Below, one piece after another: positions 8,245-15,827 of a stretch of DNA of 47,117 nt. The notes under the pieces are model-generated. The model was not told the origin of the DNA and searched no databases. It worked only from the letters and a program-made list of their open reading frames with translations. The stretch is taken from positions 1 to 47,117 of the forward strand of contig CAZXFF010000012.1 of NCBI GenBank assembly GCA_964640305.1, read 5' to 3'. Every line of letters starts with the position of its first letter. The stretch's first letter is position 1. This DNA comes from Coprenecus sp964640305. GTDB lineage: Bacteria > Bacteroidota > Bacteroidia > Bacteroidales > UBA932. A program made the translations under genes and the position numbers.

Positions 8245-10761
8245 CTAATCGAACTTTACCACCGTTATTCCGCTCCCTCCCCTCTCGATGTGTTCATCTG
8301 CGAACGATGCAACACCTGGGGTGATTTTAAGATATTTCCTTATTTCTTCCTTCAGTATTCCGTTACCTTTCCCGTGAAGAATGGAGACCTCCCCCATTCC
8401 GACCATCATGGCATCGTCTATAAACCTGGTCACTGTCCTGATTGCCTCTTCCAGACGCATTCCGCGGATATCAATGGAAGGCTTGAAGTTCAGTTTGCGC
8501 TCTGTAATGGAAGACGACAGGGTAACAGTCGTCTTCACCGGTTTAGATGCTGCTTTCATCCTGTTGCCGGACACCGGCACCAGATTGGATATATCAGCCC
8601 TTGTAATGATTTCCCCAACAGCTACGGTTGCTTTTGCCCCGGATATCCTGACCACCTCCCCCATCAGTCCGGAATCTTTGAACGAGACGCAGGTGCCTTC
8701 CGTTATTGCAGCCGGTTCGCTTACGGGAGGCTGCAATGCCTTTACATCAGCATTCCTTACCCCTGCTTTTACCGATGCCTCCCTCTTTTCCCGACGTTCC
8801 TGCTGCCTGCGCTTCCTCTCTATTATCTGCGCCATCTTCCGTTCTATCATATCATCCGTTGCAGACCGCGAATCATCCTTTTCCATACTTGCAGCAAATT
8901 CCCTGAGATCTGATCGTACTTCCTGGGTTTTCTGTTTTTCTGCCTGGGATTCGCGGATTTCCCGGATAGTATTTTCTATCTTGCGGTTCGCTTCCGCAAC
9001 GATTTCCTTAGCCTGCTGCTTCGCTTCATCCAGAATGTTTTTCCTCAGAAGCCTGATATCGGAAAGTTCCTTTTCATACTTGTCTGTAATCGAATCCAGA
9101 GTCCTGTCCGCAGCCTTGACCCTGGTAAGCCTTTCTTCTATCTCCCTTTTGTTGCGTGCTATCTTCCTGAGGTTTCTCTCTATTGAGACATAATCCTTGC
9201 CTGCACGTTCCTCTGCCCCTTTAACGACAGATTCCGGCAGACCTATCTTCCTTGCAAGTTCAAAAGCAAAAGAGTTCCCCGGCAACCCTATCTCAAGTTT
9301 AAACAGGGGCTGTATCTTCTGGACATCAAAGAGCATTGCCCCGTTGGAAACTGCCGTACTGTTATTTGCATAGAACTTCAGATTGGTATAGTGGGTAGTG
9401 ATTATGCCGTAACAGCCTTTCTTCTCGAATTCGGAAAGGATTTCTTCGGCAATGGCCCCTCCTGCTGCAGGTTCCGTACCACCTCCGAATTCATCTATAA
9501 GGACCAGACTCCGCTCCCCGCAATGCTCCAGTACCTCTTTCATGTTGAGCAGATGGGAACTGTACGTACTCAAATCGTTTTCCAGAGACTGGTCATCGCC
9601 TATATCCACGAAAATATCCTCGAAGACCGTCATTTCCGAACTTTCGGATGCAGGGACAAGCATGCCCCACTGCAGCATGTACTGGAGAAGCCCTGCCGTC
9701 TTCAGACATACGGACTTGCCTCCGGCATTAGGACCTGAGATCAGGAGTATCCGTTTCTGGGGTGTAAGTACAATGTCCAGCGGAACGATGGTTTTACCTT
9801 CCTTCTTCAGCGCTTCCTCGAGCAAGGGATGCCTGGCTTTTTTCAGAATCAGTTCACCTCTGTCTGAAATCACAGGTTTCCCGCCTTCGAAACGGCCCGC
9901 CACAGCCGTCTTCGCCATGATGAAATCCAGCTCTCCCATAAACTTGTGGGCTTCAGCAAGATCGTCAAGATACGGCCGAAGGAAATCGGAGAACTCCATC
10001 AGGATACGGAGTATCTCCCTCTGTTCTTCAAAATGCAGGGCGGTCAGTCTGTTGTTCAGCTCGACAACTTCAATAGGCTCGACGAAAGACGTACGCCCAG
10101 AGGCGGACTCGTCATATACGATGCCGCTGAGCTTCTTTTTGTTTCCGGATGCAACCGGAATGAGCATTTTCCCGTCTCTGACCGACACTGTAGCATCTTC
10201 GTCCGCAATGCCTTCTTCCTGCGCTTTCCGCAATATGGACTGGATCCTTCTGGAGACCGTACCTTCCATATCGCGTATAGCCCTACGTATGGAAGCCAGT
10301 GTTTCGGAGGCATTGTCCCTTATCTCTCCATAACGGTCCAGAATAAGGTCTATCCTCCTCAACACTTCAGGGAATGTGACTACCCCTGCACTCATGGACC
10401 GGAGCAGCGGATACTGCCCCTCCTTGCATCCGGTAAAGAAATTCACAATTCTGCGCAGGGTATCCAGTGATGTACGCAGTTTTGCCAAAGAGAGTCTGTC
10501 AATGCATGACGCCGGATTTTTCAGAGGTATGAGGAAAGGGAGACAATCCTGGAAAACCGCATCCGGGAATGAAGACTCGAACATGATTATAACCCTCATT
10601 TCATCGGCTATTCCCAAACGGTGTTCCACCTCCCCAGGTTCGACCGCTACGGATTCTTCCACTGCTCTCCCGCGTCCGTATCCTGTCGAGCACCTTTCAG
10701 CCACTGCTGTCCTCAGCTTGCAGAATCCCAGTTTCGCCTCTATCTTCTCTGCATTATACAT
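8245..10761 (-). CDS. mutS2: MutS2-type ATPase with C-terminal Smr domain
   Basis: MutS2 proteins bind branched DNA and, in some species, resolve collided ribosomes. From the start chosen here (MYNAEKIEAKLGF) the product is 838 aa. It has the MutS core, the Walker A motif GPNAGGKS (about 343-350), Walker B LVLIDEFGGGTEP (about 418-430), a charged coiled-coil region (about 510-630) and an Smr domain at the C-terminus (about 755-838, SIDIRGMRLEEA and HGKGNGIL). A longer frame to 10800 would overlap dacA by 29 bp and adds a non-conserved leader, so I prefer 10761, which leaves a 10-bp gap after dacA. The HGKG motif suggests that Smr nuclease activity is retained. Confidence 0.95.
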   Translation of the reverse strand: MYNAEKIEAKLGFCKLRTAVAERCSTGYGRGRAVEESVAVEPGEVEHRLGIADEMRVIIMFESSFPDAVFQDCLPFLIPLKNPASCIDRLSLAKLRTSLDTLRRIVNFFTGCKEGQYPLLRSMSAGVVTFPEVLRRIDLILDRYGEIRDNASETLASIRRAIRDMEGTVSRRIQSILRKAQEEGIADEDATVSVRDGKMLIPVASGNKKKLSGIVYDESASGRTSFVEPIEVVELNNRLTALHFEEQREILRILMEFSDFLRPYLDDLAEAHKFMGELDFIMAKTAVAGRFEGGKPVISDRGELILKKARHPLLEEALKKEGKTIVPLDIVLTPQKRILLISGPNAGGKSVCLKTAGLLQYMLQWGMLVPASESSEMTVFEDIFVDIGDDQSLENDLSTYSSHLLNMKEVLEHCGERSLVLIDEFGGGTEPAAGGAIAEEILSEFEKKGCYGIITTHYTNLKFYANNSTAVSNGAMLFDVQKIQPLFKLEIGLPGNSFAFELARKIGLPESVVKGAEERAGKDYVSIERNLRKIARNKREIEERLTRVKAADRTLDSITDKYEKELSDIRLLRKNILDEAKQQAKEIVAEANRKIENTIREIRESQAEKQKTQEVRSDLREFAASMEKDDSRSATDDMIERKMAQIIERKRRQQERREKREASVKAGVRNADVKALQPPVSEPAAITEGTCVSFKDSGLMGEVVRISGAKATVAVGEIITRADISNLVPVSGNRMKAASKPVKTTVTLSSSITERKLNFKPSIDIRGMRLEEAIRTVTRFIDDAMMVGMGEVSILHGKGNGILKEEIRKYLKITPGVASFADEHIERGGSGITVVKFD

Positions 10762-10771
10762 AGTGTACGGA

Positions 10772-11563
10772 TCAGTTTTCCTTTCTGAATGAATTTTCAA
10801 TGCTTAGCTTCAGTTCACTCATACTGGTAATCGTCTTCATTTCTCCCCCCGTGACAAACGTAATGTTTCCTGTCTCTTCTGATACCACGATGGCATCGGC
10901 ATCCGTATCCTGCGTGATACTGACCGCAGCCCTGTGCCTCATGCCGTATTGAGGCGGGATGTTGGGATTATCCACTATCGGAAGGGTACACCTGGCCGCA
11001 ACGATCCTGTCATACTCAATTACCATCGCACCGTCGTGAAGGGGAGTATTCTTGTAGAAGATGTTTTCGATGAGCCTCCTGTTCACAGCCGCATCGATGA
11101 TATCCCCTGTCTGCGTTACGAATTCCAGCGATGAATTGTGTTTCATGACAATCAGGGCACCGGTACGGGTATCAGCCATACGGCGGCAGGCCTGCGTTAT
11201 TTCATCTAGGGAATCGGCATGTATTTCCTTGTCACTGCGGCCATACAGCCATTTGGCGATAAGTCCTTTCCTGGATCTGGCAATGTAGCGTCCTCCGATG
11301 TGCAGGAGAAATCTCCGTATCTCCGGCTGGAATATTATGATAAGACCGATAACCCCGACACCCAGGACCTGTCCGAGAATGGATGACAGCAGTTTCATGT
11401 TCAATGCAGTCACGACCACCCATGTAAAATAGAAGAGCATGATGGCCGCAAAGATATTGAACACGGAAGATCCTCTGATGGCCCGCATCATGCCGTAAAT
11501 GAGCAGGCCGACCAGAGCTACGTCGATGACATCTATTACGGATATGTTTATGAAACCGAACAT
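10772..11563 (-). CDS. dacA: Membrane diadenylate cyclase (CdaA/DacA type)
   Basis: The enzyme condenses two ATP to cyclic di-AMP. The 263-aa product has three N-terminal membrane segments (about 8-25, 33-55, 60-78) and a DAC (DisA_N) domain with the catalytic DGAMVI (about 176-181) and GMRHRAAV (about 204-211, the RHR motif). No CdaR partner gene is present; Bacteroidales often lack it. The start codon shares one base with the stop of the upstream peptidase gene (TAATG), indicating translational coupling, and mutS2 follows after 10 bp. Confidence 0.96.
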   Translation of the reverse strand: MFGFINISVIDVIDVALVGLLIYGMMRAIRGSSVFNIFAAIMLFYFTWVVVTALNMKLLSSILGQVLGVGVIGLIIIFQPEIRRFLLHIGGRYIARSRKGLIAKWLYGRSDKEIHADSLDEITQACRRMADTRTGALIVMKHNSSLEFVTQTGDIIDAAVNRRLIENIFYKNTPLHDGAMVIEYDRIVAARCTLPIVDNPNIPPQYGMRHRAAVSITQDTDADAIVVSEETGNITFVTGGEMKTITSMSELKLSIENSFRKEN

Positions 11564-13275
11564 TATTTCACTTCAAGCACCTTGCCCGCATCTTTGGCTA
11601 CCGCTTCTTTCCACTTGTCACTGTATCCGGGTTGCCTGGGACTTGCAGGTATCCTTTCGTCGTTTCCGTTGTTCATGAACGAGCCATCCGGATTCTGGCG
11701 CTTCACATTTCCGTCCATATATTTCACAAGGAGATATATATCAAGATCCTTCCACGTATTGAAGAGGTCCTGGGCATTGGTACAGCTGTATTCGGTCAGA
11801 TATTTCCTGGTTGCAGCTATACTTTCTGCCGAAGGATCCTGTCCTAGTATCTTCAGTGCTTCCGCATCCACTTCGGCAATGCGGGCAAGGTCTGCAGTCA
11901 TTTTTGCATCTATTATACCGCGTACTTCAGGCTCTATCCTGTCATACAGCATATATGCAAAATTGGTGATACGGTTGGTCACCCAGAACATGGATGTAGG
12001 AGAATATTCGATTATGCTTCCGTTGCCCGGTGCCACACATTCAGGAACTTCATTTACATTCGTATACACGGGCATCAGCGGGGAAGTAGCTGCATCGTCT
12101 GTTCCGAACCAGATAATGCCACCGATTTCATCGGGAAGCCAGCTGCGGCTCTGGCAGACAATCCAGAAACCGGTCTGCTGGGTAGCAATGGCACGCTCGT
12201 TCGTATACTCCTTGCCTTCCCATTCGAAGCCCATAGGCCTCCACCTGTAAGGGGTGTGGTGTCCGCCGGCACCTATGTCCTGTCTCATATCCATGGGTGT
12301 TCCTTCATAATGGTCCCTCATCACATCGGCTACCTCTTTGACCCCTACTTTCTTTGCAGGTTTTATGAAAAGGGGCATCTTGTTCGCTCCGTTGTAACCC
12401 ATAGCAAAGTCCAGATATGCTTCAGCCGGTTTGTCACCGATCATTCCACCTCCGAGGATATTGAAGGCTGACCATACGCGGGCCTCGCAACCTCTCATAC
12501 CGCCGAAATCGATAGGAGCATAAGCATCGCAGAAACTGAAGTCCTCATCCTTTCCTTCAAAATAGCCCATTTCGCGGGCAAAGTCTACAACATCTTTCGC
12601 ATAAAGCCAGTTTTCCTTATCCTTGAAATCTATTTTGTGTATTCTGGCCTGATTGGCATGGGCACTGATATATCCATCGGGAATCCTTACTGCTACCCAT
12701 ACTGCACCCTTATTTATATTCCTTCCTTTCTTGTCAAGTTTTGTACCTTTTCCGATAAGTTCCATAATCCATGCCTCGTTCTTGTCTGCAATCGAGAAAC
12801 TTTCCCCGCTGGAAGCATAGCCGTATTCGGCCACAAGCTCCGTCATTACTTCAATTGCCTCACGGGCAGTCCTTGCCCGCTGCAACGTAATGTATATCAG
12901 GGAACCGTAATCGATAATTCCTGTAGAATCATACAGCTCGCTTCTTCCGCCCCATGTTGTTTCGGTAATGGTAAGCTGATACTGGTTCATATTGCCTACT
13001 GTCTGGTAGGTACTGGGAATCTGCGCTATCTGACCGAGATACTTGCCTGAATCCCACTCCTTTATATTCAGTTTGGCTGCACGCTCGAAGAATCCTGCAG
13101 GAGAAAAATACAGTTCTCCGTAAAGCTGATGTGAATCAGCAGAATATGTCACCAGTACGGAACCGTCCTTCGATGCCCCTTTCGTAATAATCACATTTGT
13201 ACAAGCAAACCCGCTATACACGATTGTCATAGCCAGGGCGGCGCAAAAGGCCTTTTTCAGAAAATTAGTAGCCAT
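11563..13275 (-). CDS. Exported C69-family dipeptidase (Ntn hydrolase)
   Basis: The 570-aa product starts with a signal peptide ending GFA, directly followed by CTNVIITKGASKDGSV. This matches family C69, in which the exposed N-terminal Cys is the nucleophile after processing. The N-terminal half carries further C69 features (WGGRSELYDSTGIIDYGSL, GESFSIADKNEAWIMELIG). The substrate is probably short peptides in the periplasm; specificity is unknown. It is the first gene of the operon leading into dacA, mutS2 and comF, and has the best promoter match of this group. A typical length is about 470-570 aa, so it is complete. Confidence 0.9.
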   Translation of the reverse strand: MATNFLKKAFCAALAMTIVYSGFACTNVIITKGASKDGSVLVTYSADSHQLYGELYFSPAGFFERAAKLNIKEWDSGKYLGQIAQIPSTYQTVGNMNQYQLTITETTWGGRSELYDSTGIIDYGSLIYITLQRARTAREAIEVMTELVAEYGYASSGESFSIADKNEAWIMELIGKGTKLDKKGRNINKGAVWVAVRIPDGYISAHANQARIHKIDFKDKENWLYAKDVVDFAREMGYFEGKDEDFSFCDAYAPIDFGGMRGCEARVWSAFNILGGGMIGDKPAEAYLDFAMGYNGANKMPLFIKPAKKVGVKEVADVMRDHYEGTPMDMRQDIGAGGHHTPYRWRPMGFEWEGKEYTNERAIATQQTGFWIVCQSRSWLPDEIGGIIWFGTDDAATSPLMPVYTNVNEVPECVAPGNGSIIEYSPTSMFWVTNRITNFAYMLYDRIEPEVRGIIDAKMTADLARIAEVDAEALKILGQDPSAESIAATRKYLTEYSCTNAQDLFNTWKDLDIYLLVKYMDGNVKRQNPDGSFMNNGNDERIPASPRQPGYSDKWKEAVAKDAGKVLEVK

Positions 13276-13290
13276 TATTCAAAGTTTTGT

Positions 13291-13298
13291 TAATTTTG
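13291..13298 (+). promoter_or_regulatory. -7 box for the small exported protein gene
   Basis: TAATTTTG matches TAnnTTTG exactly and lies 51 bp before the ATG at 13349. I see no convincing -33 box. It overlaps the leader of the divergent peptidase gene. Confidence 0.4.
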
Positions 13299-13313
13299 CA
13301 ATATATAGGATTT

Positions 13314-13344
13314 CAAAATTAGTATTTTTTCACACAAATTCAAA
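13314..13344 (-). promoter_or_regulatory. Promoter of the C69 peptidase-dacA-mutS2-comF operon
   Basis: On the minus strand TTTG (13344-13341), a 19-bp spacer and TAATTTTG (13321-13314) form a full match to the Bacteroidetes -33/-7 consensus. The predicted start of transcription is about 30 bp before the ATG at 13275. Confidence 0.75.
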
Positions 13345-13348
13345 AACC

Positions 13349-13753
13349 ATGGCCAACAATATATCCAGAACTGTCACAGCATTGTTTATACTGACAATAT
13401 CAGCCTTGTCCCTTTCCGCTCAGGAACAGGAGCAGAAATCTCCGGAAGAAGTCGCTATAGAAATGGCTACTAAATATGAAAAGGACCTGAAGCTCGCTCC
13501 GCATCAGGCATTTTTCGTCGATTCGATTCTCCAGCACGACATGAGGGCCATGCATGATGAAGTGATGAGCATGCGCAACTCAGGGACACAGGAATATACC
13601 GTATACAAACAGATCCGGGAAAAGTGGACTTCCCAGATAGACTCGTCGTTCAAAAAGGTACTGACGGAAGAACAGTGGATTTCATACCTGAAGATGAACG
13701 GTAAATACAAAAAGGAAAAAGGAGCAAAAAAACAGAGAAGACCCAGAGGCTGA
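13349..13753 (+). CDS. Small exported helical protein with an LTxxQ-like motif
   Basis: The 134-aa product has a signal peptide (1-23, cleaved after LSLSAQ) and a charged, mostly helical body. Near the C-terminus is LTEEQWISYLKM, resembling the LTxxQ motif of the Spy/CpxP group of periplasmic chaperones, and the tail is strongly basic (KKEKGAKKQRRPRG). Similar short exported proteins are common in Bacteroidota and have no settled role. It is transcribed divergently from the peptidase operon and converges with the PHP gene, 4 bp away. The exported location is well supported; the chaperone link is only a weak resemblance. Confidence 0.75.
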   Translation: MANNISRTVTALFILTISALSLSAQEQEQKSPEEVAIEMATKYEKDLKLAPHQAFFVDSILQHDMRAMHDEVMSMRNSGTQEYTVYKQIREKWTSQIDSSFKKVLTEEQWISYLKMNGKYKKEKGAKKQRRPRG

Positions 13754-13757
13754 CAGA

Positions 13758-14588
13758 CTACAAGGGAATATGATAAGGTTTCCGTTCCCTGTAATAGACC
13801 TCATACCTGAACCCTGCTTTAAGGGCTACCTCCCTGCACCATCCGAAATTGTCACCTATCCTGGATATGTTGTGGGCATCGGATCCGAAGGATATTGCCT
13901 CACCCCCGAGTTCCCGGAATCTCTTAAGTACTTCAATATCTGATACTGGAGTTCTCCCCCTGTACAGCTGATAAGTCTTGGTATTGATTTCCATTGTCTT
14001 GCCGTTTTCTGCGAGGAACTTCAGTATAGGATCCAGGAATTCCCCGTATTCGGCATATGAAATACAGGTTTCAGGATAAGGGGCATACCGGACAATATAA
14101 TCATAATGTCCGAGTATGTCAAAATCCTGCATTTCACACATAAGCGAATACATTTCCTCCAGATAATGGCTGTAGGCCCTGAAATAACCGTAAGGTTTAT
14201 AATATTCGCCAAGATACGGATCGTGTCCGTCCACAAGGTGCAATGATCCTATGACACAGTCGAAAGAATAGTCCGAAAGTATCTTCCGGATCTTAGAAAG
14301 GCTTATTCTCTGGAATCCGATCTCTATTCCTTTCAGAAGCTGGAAATCAGTTTTCCTGCCATTGAGGCCGAAATACACCACCTCTTCATCTATTGCCTCC
14401 TGCTGTGCCCCTGGATCGAATGTAAAACCGTTTATCCCTTCCGGCGGGTCCAGATCCATATGGTCAGTAAGGACGATACCCCGTAATCCGCGTTCCATAG
14501 CGGTACGGATGGCATCGTCTATGTTCATTCGGGAGTCATCGGAAAAATATGAGTGGGTATGATTGTCGAAAAAACCTTGCACAGCCAT
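13758..14588 (-). CDS. PHP-domain phosphatase, HisK-like
   Basis: The 276-aa cytosolic protein carries the PHP metal-binding motifs: DNHTHSYFSDDS at 8-19, LTDHMD near 40, a KGIEIGF motif near 83, a central SLHLVDGHD near 118-126 and GSDAHN near 237. The closest family I recognise is histidinol-phosphatase (HisK). No other his genes are nearby, and it is the last gene of an operon with exported nucleases and a TonB receptor, so a role on nucleotides or another phosphomonoester is possible. Its ATG lies 1 bp after the stop of the small lipoprotein gene, indicating coupling. The fold is sure; the substrate is not. Confidence 0.85.
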   Translation of the reverse strand: MAVQGFFDNHTHSYFSDDSRMNIDDAIRTAMERGLRGIVLTDHMDLDPPEGINGFTFDPGAQQEAIDEEVVYFGLNGRKTDFQLLKGIEIGFQRISLSKIRKILSDYSFDCVIGSLHLVDGHDPYLGEYYKPYGYFRAYSHYLEEMYSLMCEMQDFDILGHYDYIVRYAPYPETCISYAEYGEFLDPILKFLAENGKTMEINTKTYQLYRGRTPVSDIEVLKRFRELGGEAISFGSDAHNISRIGDNFGWCREVALKAGFRYEVYYRERKPYHIPL

Positions 14589-14589
14589 T

Positions 14590-14994
14590 TTATCTCATTT
14601 CTGTCACTGTCCATGTACCGGTTTCCGGATTGCGGACCACGCATACAGCATTGGTCATGCTGTCCATTTCCCCTGGTATGATTATATCAAATTCAACAAG
14701 AAGAGAATCCTTGGAATACTCGTACACCTCTGTACGGTGTATTTCCACGGATGAGGAAAGTTCTACAAATACTGTCCGCAACGAATCCGGCAATTCTGCG
14801 ATCATGGCTTCGGATTCTTCGACTCTGGACTTCAGGTCAGAACCCGATACGGACTTGGCTGTCGCGTAATCTGCCGCAAAATAGGAAGTGATGAATTTTT
14901 CTGCAGTTTCTATGGCAGCCTGTTTGCCGTTGCCAGCACATCCTGACAGAAAAAGCGCTGTAAGAAGCGATAAAACAATTATGTTATATTTCAT
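14590..14994 (-). CDS. Small DUF4878-like lipoprotein
   Basis: The 134-aa product has a lipoprotein signal (lipobox LFLSGC, Cys19) and a body of about 110 aa with AAIETAEKFITSYFAADYATAKSV, the helix pattern of DUF4878-like, NTF2-like envelope lipoproteins. The function is unknown. It sits between the DUF5689 lipoprotein gene (9-bp gap) and the PHP gene (1-bp gap) in the nuclease/receptor operon, so it is likely an accessory of that system or merely cotranscribed with it. Confidence 0.75.
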   Translation of the reverse strand: MKYNIIVLSLLTALFLSGCAGNGKQAAIETAEKFITSYFAADYATAKSVSGSDLKSRVEESEAMIAELPDSLRTVFVELSSSVEIHRTEVYEYSKDSLLVEFDIIIPGEMDSMTNAVCVVRNPETGTWTVTEMR

Positions 14995-15003
14995 TTTATT
15001 ATA

Positions 15004-15816
15004 TTATAAATTCTGTACACCATCAATGTCAAGCAATACAAGCTGATATGTATCACGGTATTTTGTAAGGATCCCTGTCAGATTGCATTTATCCCCGATC
15101 TCCATTCCCACCTCGTAATCTGCAAATGATGCGTAGCCGCTTGTCCTGACAACCACGGTAACACCTCCTACCGAGAAATTCTGCTGACCGTATTCGGCTT
15201 CCCTGCCTGTCTCGGGATCGTTGCTCACAGCCCATGTGCGCAAGCCGCCCTGCCCCCCCTGGTATGAGGCATTGAGGAGCCTCACATACTTGCATACATT
15301 CGACTCAGTTATCTGGGACGAAGACGTTATATCCATTGGAGGAAGCGGCTCTCCATAGCTGCCTTTGAAAATCGTCCTGTTGATAAGTGCCTGCGCATCT
15401 ATATAGGACGTTTCATAGTAGGAATCTGTGGAAACGGCCCCTAACTGGACACTTCCGCCATAGGCCCCAAGACAAAGATACTGTGGCTTTACATAAATGG
15501 TCTGGCCAAGAATGTAATCGTTGTATAGCCCCGTCTTGCCTATCTTCAACTCAAGACCGGCCGTCCCGTCCTGTATGTACAGGGAACGGTAGACGTTCCC
15601 GCTTTTATCAGTACTGATGACCTTCCCTGAAAGTATTATCGTATCAGTAGTGATTTCCATCGGGAAACCGCTGTAAAGGGCCTTGAATTCGGCAAGTGTC
15701 ATGTTCGGAGTCATCTCGGCAGGATCGGGGGATGCCGGCTCCTCGAATTTCTGACAGGAATGGATAACCGCCATCCCGACTGCAACTATCGCAATTATTA
15801 TTGTTAACTTCTTCAT
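15004..15816 (-). CDS. DUF5689-type lipoprotein
   Basis: The 270-aa product starts MKKLTIIIAIVAVGMAVIHSC, a lipoprotein signal, and continues into a DUF5689-like region (about 38-255). The pattern is TLAEFKALY, then LSGKVISTDKSGNVYRSLYIQDGTAGLELK, an OB-like beta fold that resembles the lipoprotein encoded at 22694-24172. A GTG two codons upstream (15822) could also start translation; I chose the ATG because it gives the normal signal peptide and an 11-bp gap from the receptor gene. It follows the TonB receptor immediately, so it is probably its surface lipoprotein partner in place of SusD. The ligand is unknown. Confidence 0.82.
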   Translation of the reverse strand: MKKLTIIIAIVAVGMAVIHSCQKFEEPASPDPAEMTPNMTLAEFKALYSGFPMEITTDTIILSGKVISTDKSGNVYRSLYIQDGTAGLELKIGKTGLYNDYILGQTIYVKPQYLCLGAYGGSVQLGAVSTDSYYETSYIDAQALINRTIFKGSYGEPLPPMDITSSSQITESNVCKYVRLLNASYQGGQGGLRTWAVSNDPETGREAEYGQQNFSVGGVTVVVRTSGYASFADYEVGMEIGDKCNLTGILTKYRDTYQLVLLDIDGVQNL

Positions 15817-15827
15817 ATCCACCCATT

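Noticed and set aside
9452..10333. Long plus-strand open frames opposite mutS2, and similar ones opposite the receptor genes (for example 3874-4674 and 16935-17807)
   Set aside because: They lie antisense to clearly conserved genes, and their products are low-complexity with no recognisable domain.
15817..15826. Upstream starts (GTG at 15822, ATG at 15826 in another frame) for the DUF5689 lipoprotein
   Set aside because: The ATG at 15816 directly opens a standard lipoprotein signal; the ATG at 15826 leads into a different short frame.
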